Assembly: GCA_032334235.1 (NCBI GenBank) | Contig: JAVSGI010000004.1 | Location: forward strand, 57,501 to 110,980 | Direction: 5' to 3' | Source of the DNA: Paracoccaceae bacterium Fryx2 | Lineage (GTDB): Bacteria > Pseudomonadota > Alphaproteobacteria > Rhodobacterales > Rhodobacteraceae | Length of the DNA: 53,480 nucleotides | Shown: positions 52,181 through 53,480 of the stretch, piece after piece | Numbering within the stretch: position 1 is the first letter of the stretch | How the letters are laid out: every line of letters starts with the position of its first letter | Notes under the pieces: model-generated | What the model saw: the letters and a program-made list of their open reading frames with translations, nothing else | What the model was told of the DNA's origin: nothing | The model's database searches: none | Program-made: the position numbers and the translations under genes

Positions 52181-53480
52181 GTCTGGTCCTCAGGCTTGCT
52201 CGAAGGGTCTTGCGCGTCATCGGTTTCATCTGTTGGGTCGCTGTCGTCGTTTTCGTCTCCATTTTCATCCGGGCCCGGCAAAGCTTGCACACCTTGCGCG
52301 GGCGATCCGGGGCGGCGGAAGTCGAGGCCGAGCAATCGCTCGCGGCTGCGTTCGGCGGCGATTTCGCGGTCGACCTGTTCTGCGTCATAGCCGCGCTCGG
52401 CGATGGCTTGGGTGCGGGATTTGAGCCCTGCCTCGATCTGAGCGATTTCGGCATTGGCATCCTTCAGGGGATCAACCCAATCCCATTTGGTCGGCAGCCA
52501 GTTGGCCGCAAGCAACTGTGACCGGTTGGCCTCATAGCCGGGCAGAACCAATGCGCCCGATAGCACTGCAGCGTCCATCCAGCGCGCATAGACAGGACGG
52601 CAAAGTTGAAAGACCATCACAGAGTGCTGCCAGGCCGAAACGCGACGCCGAAATTCGATAAGGGCTAGTCGCGAGTTCGAAAAGTTCCCCTTCACCATGT
52701 CATTGGTCAGATAAGGATAAGGAATGCCCAGCGCCGAGGCGACCTGCAGCAGCGTGCGGTATTGGAACGGCTCGTAGGTTGCCCCTGAATCTGCAGGCTG
52801 GCCCACGGTCACATCCTCGCCCGGATCCAGCCGCACGACCTGGCCGGGGCTAATTTCGAAGCCGCCCAGCATGTCGTCATCCTCGGACGGCAGCAGGGGG
52901 TTTTCTGGGGCAGGGGAGGTCACAAACATCGCATACATCGCGGCGACCTTTTTGCGGTCCAGCTCGGCATCGTCGTATTGATCGAGCAAAAACAGCTTCA
53001 CGATGGCCGGTGCCAGCTTCGAGACCCCACGCAGTTGCCCCGCCTCAACGGGGTCGATCACATGGATCACCTCGCTTGTTGGAACCTGCACGATCTCCCC
53101 CGCCAATCCCAGATCGGTGCTGTCGCCGGGGTGCCGTCGAAGGAAGTGATAGGCCACACGGCGTCCAACCCGGTCGAATTCAATCCCCTGACGGATAGCA
53201 TTACCGTTACCAGCCATTCCCGTTTGGTGCTGCGGCAACATCTCGGCGGGCAACATTTGCAATTGCAGTGGCACGGAAAGCCCATCGTTCGCACGCCGTG
53301 GCCTGATCCTGAAGAAAACTTCGCCCGCCAGAAAGACTTCGCGCGCGGCTCGCCGCTGCAGCCCGTAGAAATCTGTCAGACCTTCGCTGTCTGCTTCATC
53401 TGTCCAAGCCAGCCAAAGACGCTGCAGCTCTTCCTTGCGCGCCGCATCCGCAATTTGCGAGATTGGTTTGATCCCGTCGC
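52177..53480 (-). CDS. Phage portal protein (5' end outside window)
   Basis: The C-terminal 434 codons of a lambda-type portal protein, through which DNA enters and leaves the head. The frame is open to the window edge; GEVFFRIRPRR, IRQGIEFDRVGRRVAYHFLRRHPGD, VIHVIDPVEAGQLRGVS and YEPFQYRTLLQVASALGIPYPYLTNDMVKGNFSNSRLALIEFRR are typical. The acidic C-terminal end (DENDDSDPTDETDD) is unstructured. Large terminase should lie further upstream beyond 53,480. Confidence 0.93.
   Translation of the reverse strand, partial: DGIKPISQIADAARKEELQRLWLAWTDEADSEGLTDFYGLQRRAAREVFLAGEVFFRIRPRRANDGLSVPLQLQMLPAEMLPQHQTGMAGNGNAIRQGIEFDRVGRRVAYHFLRRHPGDSTDLGLAGEIVQVPTSEVIHVIDPVEAGQLRGVSKLAPAIVKLFLLDQYDDAELDRKKVAAMYAMFVTSPAPENPLLPSEDDDMLGGFEISPGQVVRLDPGEDVTVGQPADSGATYEPFQYRTLLQVASALGIPYPYLTNDMVKGNFSNSRLALIEFRRRVSAWQHSVMVFQLCRPVYARWMDAAVLSGALVLPGYEANRSQLLAANWLPTKWDWVDPLKDANAEIAQIEAGLKSRTQAIAERGYDAEQVDREIAAERSRERLLGLDFRRPGSPAQGVQALPGPDENGDENDDSDPTDETDDAQDPSSKPEDQT

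Larger units (their letters stand above)
27941..53480 (-). mobile_element. Lambda-like siphoprophage, late gene region (incomplete)
   Basis: From right to left this minus-strand block encodes portal, S49 head protease/scaffold, gpD-like and gpE-like proteins, head-tail joining proteins, tail tube, frameshifted tail chaperones, tape measure, tail tip and J-like protein, fibres, and a lysis cassette. The order follows the lambda morphogenesis module. Terminase, replication, repressor and integrase genes would lie beyond 53,480 and are not seen. Most gene ends overlap by 1-4 nt, indicating one long late transcript. An IS21 insertion near the left end (27972-30549) is later. Confidence 0.93.

Overview
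The window looks like a chromosomal piece of a Rhodobacterales-type alphaproteobacterium. It has a 23S-5S-tRNA-fMet(CAT) operon end, roughly 60% GC coding DNA, and many genes whose family features fit that group. The assignment rests on rRNA operon layout and protein style, not on a database search.

Layout: (1) 1-2749 is the 3' part of a 23S rRNA gene, a 5S gene and an initiator tRNA, followed by a hairpin terminator. (2) 2904-6595 holds two divergent genes: a large helical-repeat protein with a UPF0149/YecA-like patch, and exonuclease I (sbcB). (3) 7008-27401 is a defence island. It starts with a small unknown gene, then a tightly coupled type 1 BREX operon: brxR (WYL regulator), brxA, brxB, brxC, pglX, pglZ, brxL, and a DUF4236-TPR gene overlapping the end of brxL. 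A GmrSD-type (DUF262/DUF1524) gene follows. Two genes of the island are damaged: brxL carries a single-base frameshift, and the GmrSD gene is split by an IS21-family element. The target-recognition part of pglX is about 42% GC inside 70-75% GC flanks, which suggests exchange of the specificity region.

(4) From about 27.9 kb to the right end runs the late region of a lambda-like siphoprophage on the minus strand, read from right to left: portal, head protease with nested scaffold, decoration protein, major capsid protein, head-tail joining proteins, tail tube, tail-assembly chaperones with a -1 frameshift site, tape measure, tail tip proteins, central J-like protein, S74-terminated fibres, holin, endolysin and overlapping Rz/Rz1 spanins. 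Terminase and early genes lie outside the window, and the attachment sites are not visible.

(5) The most unusual part is at the distal end of the phage tail cassette (30.4-33.4 kb). A 95-residue protein ending in NCNCNCRC is encoded between two putative 2-oxoglutarate/Fe(II) oxygenases and just upstream of a radical SAM-SPASM enzyme, all with overlapping or nearly overlapping ends. This has the layout of a peptide-modification (RiPP-like) cassette, but the putative substrate looks like a phage tail component. I propose a virion protein whose Cys-rich tail is enzymatically modified.

Two 2578-bp IS21 copies in opposite orientation sit in the GmrSD gene (duplicating CTTCTGGT) and seven codons before the end of the radical SAM gene (duplicating CCCCAACC). 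Both interrupted genes can be reconstructed exactly from the duplications, and the matching duplications indicate that the 2.4 kb between the copies has not inverted since insertion.
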